From Candidatus Segatella violae (GTDB taxonomy: Bacteria > Bacteroidota > Bacteroidia > Bacteroidales > Bacteroidaceae), in contig DJSH01000092.1 of NCBI GenBank assembly GCA_002440225.1, positions 14,071-29,480 of the forward strand: 15,410 nt of DNA, read 5' to 3'. The position numbers and the translations under genes were made by a program. Below the pieces are notes generated by a model. It did not search any database, was not told the origin of the DNA, and saw only the letters and a list, made by a program, of their open reading frames with translations. Of the stretch, positions 1 through 7,197 are shown piece after piece (within the stretch, counting starts at the first letter, position 1; every line of letters starts with the position of its first letter).

Positions 1-15
1 CAAAAGCAAAGAAAT

Positions 16-1134
16 ATGGAGAATCCGTTTATTATAACAGGAAAGATTAAGCCAGAATACTTCTGCGACAGACAGCAAGAAGCAGAAAGAATCATTAGCA
101 AGGTGACCAATGGGGAAAATCTTGTGCTGATGGCAGCTAGACGTGTAGGGAAAAGTAAACTGATAGACTTTTGCCTTGACAAGCCTGCCATCAAAGACCA
201 TTTCATCGGCATTTCTATAGACATACTTCGAACTTCAAGCATCAACGAGTTCACTTTCGAATTGGGCAAGGCTGTATTTGAACAGGCAGCCCGCAGAGGA
301 ACAAAAATGCTGAAAATGGTGGTGAACACCCTAAAGACCATCAATGGATGTTTCGGGTACGACCCTATATCCAACACTCCAACTTTCAGCCTCTCTTTAG
401 GTGACATTTCCAATCCTATCTATACCTTGGAAGAGATTTTCTCTTGCTTGGAAAAAGCAGACAAGAAGTGCATCGTAGCCATTGACGAGTTTCAGCAGAT
501 AGGATATTATCCAGAAAAGAACATGGAGGCCATCCTTAGAACATATATACAGCAATGCAACAATGTCAACTTCATTTTCTCTGGTAGTGAGCGGCATCTC
601 ATCAGCAAGATGTTTTCAGAAAAAGCCCATCCTTTCTACAACAGTGCCGACATGATGTATCTGGAGGTGATTCCTCTGGATAAATACACCGAATTCTGCG
701 AGAGATTGTTTCACAAGTTTGGCAAAGACATTTCGAAAGAGGCAATAGCCAAGGTTTATGAAATCTTCGAAGGCAACACTTATTATATGCAAAAAACGGT
801 ACATGAGGCTTTCAACCAAACAGACGTAGCCAACGAGGCTAACGTAGAGATGATGGAGAACATCATCCAGTCGATGGTATTGGACAATGACCACAAATTC
901 GGCGAACTTTTGTCTCGCCTTACCCTTCCACAAAAGGAATTGCTTTATGCCATTGCCAAGGACGGCATTGCCAAGCAACTCACCTCGACTGCTTTCATCA
1001 AAAAACACAACTTGCGCTCTGCGAGCAGCGTACAAAGCGCCCTCAAGAAATTGCTGGAGTTTCATCTAGTGTCTACCTCGCAAGCTACATATTATATTGA
1101 CGACCAACTGATGAAGTTGTGGCTGAGGGAGTAG
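16..1134 (+). CDS. AAA-type ATP-binding protein (archaeal-ATPase-like, Bacteroidales type)
   Basis: A 372-residue P-loop ATPase of the family often annotated only as 'ATP-binding protein' in Bacteroidales. Seen: an N-terminal lead (FIITGKI..FCDR) typical of the family, a Walker A region AARRVGKSK at about residues 40-48, a Walker B strand CIVAIDE at about 152-158, a sensor-like strand FIFSGSERHL at about 187-196, and a C-terminal winged-helix-like part (about 295-372) of the sort that ends these proteins. Family members usually have GPRRVGKT/S, so the Ala-Ala start of this P-loop is slightly atypical, but GK-S is kept. There is no transmembrane segment, so it is cytoplasmic. The start ATG lies only 15 bases into the window, so its promoter and any upstream operon partner cannot be seen. 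The biological role is unknown; similar genes are often scattered near mobile DNA. Confidence 0.85.
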   Translation: MENPFIITGKIKPEYFCDRQQEAERIISKVTNGENLVLMAARRVGKSKLIDFCLDKPAIKDHFIGISIDILRTSSINEFTFELGKAVFEQAARRGTKMLKMVVNTLKTINGCFGYDPISNTPTFSLSLGDISNPIYTLEEIFSCLEKADKKCIVAIDEFQQIGYYPEKNMEAILRTYIQQCNNVNFIFSGSERHLISKMFSEKAHPFYNSADMMYLEVIPLDKYTEFCERLFHKFGKDISKEAIAKVYEIFEGNTYYMQKTVHEAFNQTDVANEANVEMMENIIQSMVLDNDHKFGELLSRLTLPQKELLYAIAKDGIAKQLTSTAFIKKHNLRSASSVQSALKKLLEFHLVSTSQATYYIDDQLMKLWLRE

Positions 1135-1275
1135 CTTTCAATACAGACAAAAGTTGGCCGGAAAATATAAGCACTTATTTTACTATCTATCACATTATCT
1201 TCACCAAATACTTGGTGCAAGCGGAAGTGCGCTTACGAATGATTCCCTTCTGCAGCGACAAGAACCTAACAATAG

Positions 1276-1407
1276 CGTTCGCAAGTACTTGAAGTCACGT
1301 TCTCAAGTACTTGAGTAAGCGTTAGGATGTACTTGAGAATACGTCGGGATGTGTCTGGCACTCCATCGGGACGTATCTAGCATTGCGTCGGGACGTAATT
1401 TCGAAAA
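1276..1407. repeat. degenerate 22-bp tandem array, six units
   Basis: Six consecutive units of exactly 22 bp start at 1276, 1298, 1320, 1342, 1364 and 1386. Most begin CGTT or CGTC. Units 1-3 carry a (G)TACTTGA core; unit 2 contains the perfect palindrome CTCAAGTACTTGAG and unit 1 CAAGTACTTG. Units 4-6 share a (C)GTCGGGA(C/T)GT core. Neighbouring units resemble each other more than distant ones, as in an array that grew by local duplication and then diverged. There are no unique spacers, so it is not CRISPR. The function is unknown. Confidence 0.7.
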
Positions 1408-1455
1408 GTTCCTCTTATTTCGTTGGCGAAAAGCGAAAAGAACACTGAAATCACC

Positions 1456-1494
1456 AAGCATTGAGCAGAAAAAAGGCCTTTTTGCTCAATGCTT
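1456..1494. terminator. long hairpin, probable terminator
   Basis: An 11-12 bp perfect inverted repeat (AAGCATTGAGCA at 1456-1467 against TGCTCAATGCTT at 1483-1494) encloses a second self-complementary segment, AAAAGGCCTTTT. Together they form one long stem with a small bulge. On the plus strand it is followed by TCTGTTTTTTG, so it could end transcripts from the left. It sits about 320 bp past the ATPase stop, so the link to that gene is uncertain. Confidence 0.5.
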
Positions 1495-1670
1495 TCTGTT
1501 TTTTGTACCCAAAAATGCTCCAAAAGCCCTCTAAAACCCTTGGAAACAATCGTTTTTATGGCAATATATGGCAGATAAAGCCCCAAAACAAAGAATTGCC
1601 ATGCCCATAAAAGCCTTGTAATCAGACAGTTTACTTGATAATATGGCAATATGGAAATTCTTGGAGCAAA

Positions 1671-1678
1671 AAAAAACT
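1671..1678. repeat. target site duplication, left copy
   Basis: AAAAAACT directly outside the left end of the IS, identical to 3544-3551. The 8-bp length matches the ISL3 family. Confidence 0.9.
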
Positions 1679-1701
1679 GGTTCTTCTCAAATTTTAGTAC
1701 A
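1679..1701 (+). repeat. IS left terminal inverted repeat
   Basis: A 23-bp terminal repeat that pairs with 3521-3543 with one mismatch (T for C at the third base). The transposase stop codon (1703-1705) lies one base inside it. Confidence 0.9.
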
Positions 1702-1702
1702 T

Positions 1703-3406
1703 TTATGTATCTAAGTTTGAGGAGACCTTCAATTCCAAGAGAGGAATGCCTGCCCTTCCGCCCATAATTCTTTTGGCTGTTTTGATTTTGCAAACAGAGC
1801 CTTCAAGTACACCATTGTTCCATTTACAGTTGATAGAGTTCTTGATAGCTTGATAATCCTTAGTCAGCCCCTTGGCGAACTCTTCAATTTCTTCCTCACC
1901 ACATCCTATTGCCATATTAATCCATTGGTACAAGTTCATCTTAGACTCCCCACTCAAAATCCCTTGGAATGTCGACATGTAATATGACAAGTCACCAACG
2001 CGGCTATCCGAAAGGAACATTTTTACAGAGAGTGTCTTTGGGTGATAGTTGAAATGCACAATTGAGTTCCAAAGATCAGACTCTTCCTTCTTTATAGTGT
2101 CCTTTCGTAGAAAATTATTGTACTCGTTCTTGTATTCTGCCATTTCCTTTTGCATTTTTCCCCTTAATAGGAAAAGGAGCTTTTTCAAATACTCTTTCTT
2201 GCTTGTAGAATGCAAGCCTTTAGCAATGACAGAATAATCCAAGGAGTTCTTGCACAGAATTCGTTTGGTGATAGCCTCTATATTGCCATACCCCCAACGC
2301 TGCTCACCATTGAGCAAGCTTTCATAGGACGTATCTTTTAATTTTCCCATTTTTGTCCCACTGAATCCTGTTTTCTCATGGATTTCCTTCAGCGACAGCC
2401 CCTGCTTAGCATATAGATGCATGAAGAGGTGCCAATCTGCTATTTTCTGCTTTCTTCGGGCATTCTTGCACATGGCATCCATAACAGAATATATGTTGGA
2501 ATAAAGCCAAATTTTATCTATTTGAGGGGCTTTGGGACCAATCATCCCTTGGGAGAGCAACTTTTTTCTCACCTGCAGGAACCATCGCTGCAACTGTGGA
2601 AACACAGCACTCGTTAAGTTTTCGACAACATGAAACTTGTCTGTTATGACCTTTGCGTATGGCGCACCTTGCCTTATGGCCTTGATAAAGCATATTCCCC
2701 TGTCACGTGTGATGATCTTCAGGTTATGGTACTGCTCCAGTACTTTTGCAACGACTTTTGACTCTCTGGAGTCTATTAGCTCTAAAATCTTGTTTGTGTC
2801 GTGGTCTACGATGACGCTGCCATAAGAATGCCCTTTTCGCTTGGCGAAGTCGTCTATGCCAATGTTTACAGCGGTACTAACAGGAGACTTTCCCGTCTTT
2901 ATCAGATGATTTATACAAGTGTTTGGGCAACAGGTGATTCCCATCTTGCGCAATATATTTGAGGTTGATACGGAAGACATACGTAGGTGTAAGCGGTTCA
3001 TCAATTCAATGCAGCTGATACTGAATCTCGCATATTTGTTCAACCAGCTGGGTTGTTGTTCTGTAAATATATGTTTCTCTGCCTTACAGAAGAAACGGCG
3101 CATATACAAGACCAATACAAATCGCTTGTTCACCAAAGGACGCATGGTCACGGTCCTTTTTTGCCAACCACGTGTATGAAAGGTTGGCTGGCCACAACGG
3201 TCGCAAAAAGCATGGCTAGCTGTACTCCTTAGCACTAGCTTAACTTCTAAAGGAGAGATTGTATAGTCTTCTATGATGAATCCTGTAATCTGAGGAAAGG
3301 CAGCTTTAAGAACGTTTTCTCCGACTACGGAAGCGTTTATTTCGGATTTTGTTTGGCTGTTTCCTACGTTTTTTATAACTTTGCACTTGTTAGCGATTGT
3401 ATCCAT
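1703..3406 (-). CDS. ISL3-family transposase
   Basis: A DDE transposase of about 567 residues that moves the surrounding IS. Seen: an N-terminal zinc finger of the ISL3 type starting CDRCGQPTFHTRG, with a further Cys further on; a helix-turn-helix-like middle part; and the catalytic core starting GIDDFAKRKGHSYGSVIVD (first Asp), then ITRDRGICFIKAIRQGAPYA and VITDKFHVVENL (second Asp region), all typical of ISL3. The C-terminus contains the conserved WNNGVLEG stretch holding the last acidic residue. I chose the ATG at 3406 (MDTIANK). The open frame can be extended to a TTG at 3457, but those added residues look unlike the family. The stop lies just inside the left inverted repeat. No frameshift was seen, so the enzyme is probably functional. 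Confidence 0.92.
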   Translation of the reverse strand: MDTIANKCKVIKNVGNSQTKSEINASVVGENVLKAAFPQITGFIIEDYTISPLEVKLVLRSTASHAFCDRCGQPTFHTRGWQKRTVTMRPLVNKRFVLVLYMRRFFCKAEKHIFTEQQPSWLNKYARFSISCIELMNRLHLRMSSVSTSNILRKMGITCCPNTCINHLIKTGKSPVSTAVNIGIDDFAKRKGHSYGSVIVDHDTNKILELIDSRESKVVAKVLEQYHNLKIITRDRGICFIKAIRQGAPYAKVITDKFHVVENLTSAVFPQLQRWFLQVRKKLLSQGMIGPKAPQIDKIWLYSNIYSVMDAMCKNARRKQKIADWHLFMHLYAKQGLSLKEIHEKTGFSGTKMGKLKDTSYESLLNGEQRWGYGNIEAITKRILCKNSLDYSVIAKGLHSTSKKEYLKKLLFLLRGKMQKEMAEYKNEYNNFLRKDTIKKEESDLWNSIVHFNYHPKTLSVKMFLSDSRVGDLSYYMSTFQGILSGESKMNLYQWINMAIGCGEEEIEEFAKGLTKDYQAIKNSINCKWNNGVLEGSVCKIKTAKRIMGGRAGIPLLELKVSSNLDT

Positions 3407-3520
3407 TGTAAGCTTTGTTTTTATTGTCACTATAAACTTACAATTTTCGGGAGACAACCGCTAACATTTTAAATAAAACTTTCTTAAAGAATATACTTCT
3501 TACAAACAAGGATGTGCCTT

Positions 3521-3543
3521 TGTACTAAAATTTGAGAAGAGCC
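3521..3543 (-). repeat. IS right terminal inverted repeat
   Basis: Reverse complement of the left end; begins GGCTCTTCTCAAATTTT on the minus strand. It lies upstream of the transposase start. Confidence 0.9.
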
Positions 3544-3551
3544 AAAAAACT
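3544..3551. repeat. target site duplication, right copy
   Basis: AAAAAACT directly outside the right end of the IS, identical to 1671-1678. Confidence 0.9.
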
Positions 3552-3555
3552 TATT

Positions 3556-3714
3556 ATTAAATGCGTCTTATCTTGATGCTTGAAAGGAAAGAATTGCCAT
3601 TCTTCGAGATAAACCTCACCTGTAAGCCTGCCTTGCGGCACATCGAAGCGATAGCCCTCGATGGCATCTTGCATCGTCTGATAGAGCGGGCCATCCTCGG
3701 TGCACTTGAATAGA
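3556..3714 (-). pseudogene. possible remnant of a malectin-like/GH2 glycosidase C-terminus
   Basis: Read on the minus strand from about 3714, the only open frame gives residues including PLYQTMQDAIEGYRFDVP followed by QGRLTGEVYLEEW. This resembles the 'PLYQT...GYRFDVPDG.Y.V.L.FAE' stretch near the end of Bacteroidales beta-galactosidase-like GH2 enzymes. No start is seen, the frame begins just after a stop, and after about 35 residues the similarity is lost. It would fit with the ruined GH5 gene next door as residue of a former polysaccharide-use locus. An open plus-strand frame of similar length also exists here, so this call rests on remembered family character only. Confidence 0.3.
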
Positions 3715-3885
3715 ATTAAACCACATCAAACAAGCCACTGAAAGGGTATAGCAAACACACGCATCCACTTTTCACCTATATTTTCAAATTTGCAAACATC
3801 TACATATCAGGCATCTACTACATCCCGCACAATCGTTCCATCCACTAAAACATTTTATACCCCAACATCAATGACAATTATTTCC

Positions 3886-3893
3886 TATCTTTG
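3886..3893 (+). promoter_or_regulatory. -7 box of Bacteroidetes-type promoter (GH5 pseudogene)
   Basis: TATCTTTG fits the Bacteroidetes sigma-ABfr -7 consensus TAnnTTTG exactly and stands about 36 bp before the start codon at 3930. No clear -33 TTTG was seen. Confidence 0.6.
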
Positions 3894-3929
3894 CAGCACG
3901 AAACAAAAATCAATCAAAATTATAACGAC

Positions 3930-4952
3930 ATGAAAAAAGCAACTATTCTTATCACCTTTCTATTTATATTATTAGGAATGGGGGTACAACCGGCGCAAGC
4001 CAAGAATGAAAGCAAGTTTGTAACTATCAAGGGGGAGAATCTCATTACCCCTGATGGCAAGAAGCTATATATATAGGTACAAACCTCGGCAACTGGCTCA
4101 ACCCGGAAGGATATATGTTCAACTTCCGCAAGACTAACTGCGAATGGATGATTAATTCCATGGTTTGCACCTCATCCTTGACATGCACGACTGTCCTGGA
4201 GGTCAAACTGGCGCCAACATCGACAATGGATTCGGCTACCCTTGGCTCTTCGTAAGCGAACCTAGCCAAAAGCAGTTCTGTGACATTTGGAAGACGATTG
4301 TCCAGCACTACAAGGACGAACCTGTCATTTTAGGCTATGAGTTGATGAACGAACCAACGCCACCATGTTCAGCAAGGAGCTACAACAGGAGTTGAACGGC
4401 AAATTGGAGGGTGTATACAAGCGTGCCACCAAAGCTATCCGTGAGGTAGACCAGAACCATATCATCCTATTGGGTGGTGCCCCGTGGAACGGCAACTTCG
4501 AACCTTTCACCGATTGGAAATTCGATGACAAGATTATGTATACCTGCCACCGCTATGGTGGAGAACCTACCAAAGAGGCCATCAAGGGAATCATCGATTT
4601 CAGAGACAAGACCAAGTTGCCTATGTACATGGGCGAAATTGGACACAACACAGACAAGTGGCAGACAGACTTCTGCGAGACCATGCGCAAGGCTAACATC
4701 GGCTACACCTTCTGGCCTTACAAGAAGATAGACGGTTCGTGCTTCATGGGCATCAAGCAACCAGAAGGCTGGCAGGAAACCATCGTGAAGTTTGCCGAGG
4801 CCGACCGTAGCAGTTTCGATGCCATCCGCAAGGCTCGTCCTGACCAGGAACTAGGCAAGAAACTCCTGATGCAGTTTGTAGAGAACGCCAAGAAAGTAAA
4901 CTGCGTTCCACAAACCAGCTACATCAAATCGATGGGGCTGAAGGCAGAATAG
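3930..4952 (+). pseudogene. broken GH5 endoglucanase (cellulase) gene
   Basis: Secreted glycoside hydrolase family 5 protein, split over three frames. It starts MKKATILITFLF with a signal peptide ending at about residue 25 (QPAQA|KNE). Frame 1 stops at a TAG (4074-4076) within a (TA)5 run. Removing one TA restores ...KKLYI-GTNLGNWLNPEGYMF, the conserved GH5 N-terminus. After FRKTN (about 4138) the frame jumps, and some 60-80 residues usual in the family before the LILDMHDCPGGQTG strand are missing. A third break, about one base lost near 4357-4361, lies just past LMNEP, the motif with the acid/base Glu. The rest, from MFSKELQQEL to SMGLKAE, is intact and contains MYMGEIGHN with the nucleophile Glu. 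Both catalytic residues survive but in different frames, so no active enzyme can be made. The promoter and terminator are still intact. Confidence 0.88.
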
Positions 4953-5049
4953 TTTTTCACCAACCATCATAGAATAGACATAACAGAAAGATACATATTT
5001 TCTAACTAACTTTTTACATACGCTGATTAATAAATCAGACACAAACTAG

Positions 5050-5076
5050 AAAGCCCCACCGAGACGGTGGGGCTTT
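5050..5076. terminator. rho-independent terminator, probably bidirectional
   Basis: A perfect 12-bp GC-rich stem (AAAGCCCCACCG, loop AGA, CGGTGGGGCTTT) followed on the plus strand by CTTTATT. It lies between the convergent GH5 pseudogene (ends 4952) and helicase gene (ends 5104) and probably ends transcription from both sides. Confidence 0.88.
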
Positions 5077-5103
5077 CTTTATTAAGTCATTGAAAAAGGT
5101 TTC

Positions 5104-7143
5104 TCATTCATGATTATTGAGTGCCTCAACATACTCCCACAATTTCTTGTAGAACGGATGCTTGGTCATCGTGTCCTTGTTGCCGAGGATGATGAGTTTC
5201 ATACGAGCCCTCGTCATCGCCACGTTCATACGACGGAGGTCTCTGAGGAAGCCTATCTGCCCCTCATCGTTGGAACGAACCAAGGAGATGAGGACAACAT
5301 CTCGCTCCTGTCCTTGGAAACCATCCACCGTGTTGACGCTTATCAAACGACGATAGGGCTTGAAGAAGTCATACTTCTTGATGAGCTTCTTGAGATACAG
5401 CACTTGCGCACGATATGGGGAAATGATGCCCACGTCGATACTATCGTTCAATACTCGCTGCTTGCCTATCTTCGTGAAGTATTCGGCTAGGGTGAGGAGA
5501 GTCAGCTCAGCTTCAGCCTTGTTGATTCGTCCGAAGCTCTCACCAATAAATTGCTCCTTGAAATTCAAGTCGCTGTTCTTATTCAAGGCATTTTCCTGAG
5601 AAGTTTTCTCGTCTTCTATAGAAGAGTTGTCGCTTTCGGAAGGAGTTGTTGCGGCATCTTTCGGATTCTCCCCTTCGATGGTGAATTGATTCTCTTCGTT
5701 GGAGGTGTCAATCCACGTGATAGGCTGGTCGTAGTCGAGAACGCTGCGATACTTGATTTGTGGCGCACTCTCCACTTTTCCTCCATAGAACCAGTCGCTG
5801 GAGAATCGCATAATCTCTTCGTTCATGCGGTATTGTATCTTCAGGAGGGTTACCACCTCGGGCTTGTTCTGGGCGATACGTTCCATCAAGGTTTTGCCCA
5901 ATCCTGCTCTTAAAGCGGCAATGCTCATCACAGTAGGAGGCAACTGACAATGGTCGCCAGCAAGGATGACCCTGCTCGCCCTGCGCATCGGAATCCAGGA
6001 GGCGGCTTCAAGTGCCTGAGCAGCCTCGTCGATAAAGAGGGTACCAAACTTCATGCCATCCAATAGGTGATGAGCGGAACCTACGAGGGTGCAAGCGATG
6101 ACACGTGCCTCGCCAAAGAGCTCGCTGTTGATACGGATTTCTATCTCGGCGGCACGGCTCTTCAGGCGTTCCATCTTCTGATGGTAGTTCTCGCTGCCTT
6201 TCTTTCGATTCTTACGAAGCTCTCGGATTGCCTTGCGGATAGCCCAGAGTTGTGGGTAGTCGGGATGGCTCTCGAAACGGCGCTCGTAGGTGAAACCGAG
6301 CATCTTGTCGTTCACTCTCGTCGGGTTTCCGATGCGGAGCACGTTGATGCCTCTATCTACGAGCTTTTCCGAAATCCAGTCCACCGCCATGTTGCTCTGT
6401 GCGCAAACCAATACTTGGCTCTCTCGCATCAAGGTTTCGTTGATGGCTTCCACGAGCGTCGTGGTCTTGCCAGTTCCCGGTGGACCGTGAACGATGGCAA
6501 CGTCCTTTGCCCATAGCACCTCGTTGACGGCTCTTTCCTGGGTAGGGTTGAGCCAAGGGAACTTCATTGGGGCGAAATTGAACTTGCCTGCCTTCTGGTG
6601 CGAATAGAAGAGGTCGCGGAGATAAGCCAAGCGATTGTTCTTCGCCTTCATCACTCGGTCGAGTGCCTCGAACATCAGCTTATAGCTGGTCTCATCGAAG
6701 GAGAGTTGCACTCCGATGGGCTCGGTGGATTGCTGCAAGTCGAGCAAAGGGGCGGAGTCGGGTACGGTGATGACCATCCGGTCGCCATCCACATAGCTCA
6801 CAACTCCCGTAAACGAGAAGTACTTAACCTTCTTTTCTTCTTTTTTTTCAGTTTGAGGGGATTTGCAATCCCCGAGTTTGAAGAACATGACGGGGCGACC
6901 GAACTCAAAGTTGTGCTCGATATCTTGGTCGGAGGTACGGAATACCTCGATGGCTGTTTGGTTCAGCGAATTATAAAAACTCTTTCCCACACGTAGCGGG
7001 AACCAGGCATCACCTCGTTTCAGCTTGCGCTGCATACCCATCTGTTCGGTGAGTTTGCGGAAGGCTTCCTTCTCGGTGTAATACTCCAGTTGGAGCAATG
7101 TGCGCTGCTGGAGCAGTGCCTGAATTGGTGAAGTTTGTTCCAT
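5104..7143 (-). CDS. UPF1/IGHMBP2-like superfamily I DNA/RNA helicase
   Basis: A 679-residue ATP-dependent helicase of the AAA_11/AAA_12 group (IGHMBP2/SMUBP-2-like). Seen in order: LNPTQERAV (Q-like motif, about 198-206); motif I HGPPGTGKTT (219-228); motif II IDEAAQ (371-376); motif III ILAGDHCQLPP (393-403); motif IV region QYRM (437-440); motif V TVDGFQGQE (605-613); motif VI VAMTRARM (641-648). The domain before motif I has the beta-barrel insert expected for this group. Two oddities: a Ser/Asn/Glu-rich insert at about 482-530, and residues GDCKSPQT (91-98) encoded by a 26-bp repeat that also occurs in the Fe-S protein gene. It lies 54 bp after tatC with its own -7 box, so it is probably transcribed at least partly independently of the Tat genes. 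The cellular role in Bacteroidales is not established. Confidence 0.93.
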   Translation of the reverse strand: MEQTSPIQALLQQRTLLQLEYYTEKEAFRKLTEQMGMQRKLKRGDAWFPLRVGKSFYNSLNQTAIEVFRTSDQDIEHNFEFGRPVMFFKLGDCKSPQTEKKEEKKVKYFSFTGVVSYVDGDRMVITVPDSAPLLDLQQSTEPIGVQLSFDETSYKLMFEALDRVMKAKNNRLAYLRDLFYSHQKAGKFNFAPMKFPWLNPTQERAVNEVLWAKDVAIVHGPPGTGKTTTLVEAINETLMRESQVLVCAQSNMAVDWISEKLVDRGINVLRIGNPTRVNDKMLGFTYERRFESHPDYPQLWAIRKAIRELRKNRKKGSENYHQKMERLKSRAAEIEIRINSELFGEARVIACTLVGSAHHLLDGMKFGTLFIDEAAQALEAASWIPMRRASRVILAGDHCQLPPTVMSIAALRAGLGKTLMERIAQNKPEVVTLLKIQYRMNEEIMRFSSDWFYGGKVESAPQIKYRSVLDYDQPITWIDTSNEENQFTIEGENPKDAATTPSESDNSSIEDEKTSQENALNKNSDLNFKEQFIGESFGRINKAEAELTLLTLAEYFTKIGKQRVLNDSIDVGIISPYRAQVLYLKKLIKKYDFFKPYRRLISVNTVDGFQGQERDVVLISLVRSNDEGQIGFLRDLRRMNVAMTRARMKLIILGNKDTMTKHPFYKKLWEYVEALNNHE
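6848..6873. repeat. 26-bp dispersed palindromic repeat, copy 1 (inside helicase gene)
   Basis: Identical to 11640-11665. The core GGGGATT-TGC-AATCCCC forms a 7-bp stem, with nine further conserved bases, TCAGTTTGA, on one side. On the coding strand it supplies GDCKSPQT to the helicase. Confidence 0.85.
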
Positions 7144-7151
7144 ATAAGTTG

Positions 7152-7159
7152 CAAAGTTA
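7152..7159 (-). promoter_or_regulatory. -7 box of helicase promoter
   Basis: On the minus strand TAACTTTG fits TAnnTTTG. It ends only 8 bases before the helicase ATG (7143), so a transcript started here would have a leader of just a few bases or none. No clear -33 element was seen. Confidence 0.5.
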
Positions 7160-7197
7160 CGGCATTTGTGGGAGAAAAGAGAAGAATATAGGATAAA

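Larger units (their letters stand above)
1135..1678. other. gene-free stretch between ATPase gene and IS element
   Basis: About 540 bp with no convincing gene. It holds a degenerate 22-bp tandem array (1276-1407), a long hairpin (1456-1494) and an AT-rich tail with two copies of ATGGCAATAT (near 1558 and 1642). Short open frames across it run through the repeats or continue into the IS end and show no protein character. Nothing recognisable was seen in 1135-1275. Confidence 0.6.
1679..3543 (-). mobile_element. complete ISL3-family insertion sequence
   Basis: An 1865-bp element with a single transposase gene. The ends are 23-bp inverted repeats beginning GG(T/C)TCTTCTCAAATTTT, at 1679-1701 and 3521-3543, with one mismatch. 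It is flanked on both sides by AAAAAACT (1671-1678 and 3544-3551), an exact 8-bp direct repeat; ISL3 elements are known to make 8-bp target duplications. Intact ends, an intact transposase and a perfect duplication suggest recent insertion and possible activity. The target is AT-rich non-coding DNA; the rejoined empty site would read CAAAAAAAAACT then TATTATTAAATG. Confidence 0.93.
3552..3929. other. gene-poor stretch between IS and GH5 pseudogene
   Basis: About 380 bp without an intact gene. The left third has a possible glycosidase remnant on the minus strand. The rest (3715-3885) is AT-rich leader DNA before the GH5 pseudogene promoter. Nothing else was recognised. Confidence 0.5.

Noticed and set aside
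616..1065. Minus-strand frame of 149 codons opposite the ATPase gene
   Set aside because: Entirely inside a well-supported gene on the other strand; composition fits an antisense shadow. Similar long shadows at 6067-6516, 9336-9950 and 10769-11446 were dropped for the same reason.
1377..1793. Minus-strand open frame of 138 codons crossing the IS left end
   Set aside because: It runs through the hairpin, the repeats and the inverted repeat of the IS in another frame from the transposase and shows no protein-like composition.
3407..3457. Transposase start at TTG (3457)
   Set aside because: The extra N-terminal residues look unlike ISL3 transposases, and an ATG at 3406 gives a normal N-terminus.
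3561..3710. Small plus-strand gene of about 49 codons after the IS
   Set aside because: It has an ATG and stop but no family character, and the opposite strand reads more like a known protein; too short to support.
4066..4076. Programmed frameshift in the GH5 gene
   Set aside because: The slippery TA run is tempting, but two further independent lesions downstream, including a deletion, mean no frameshift could restore an enzyme.
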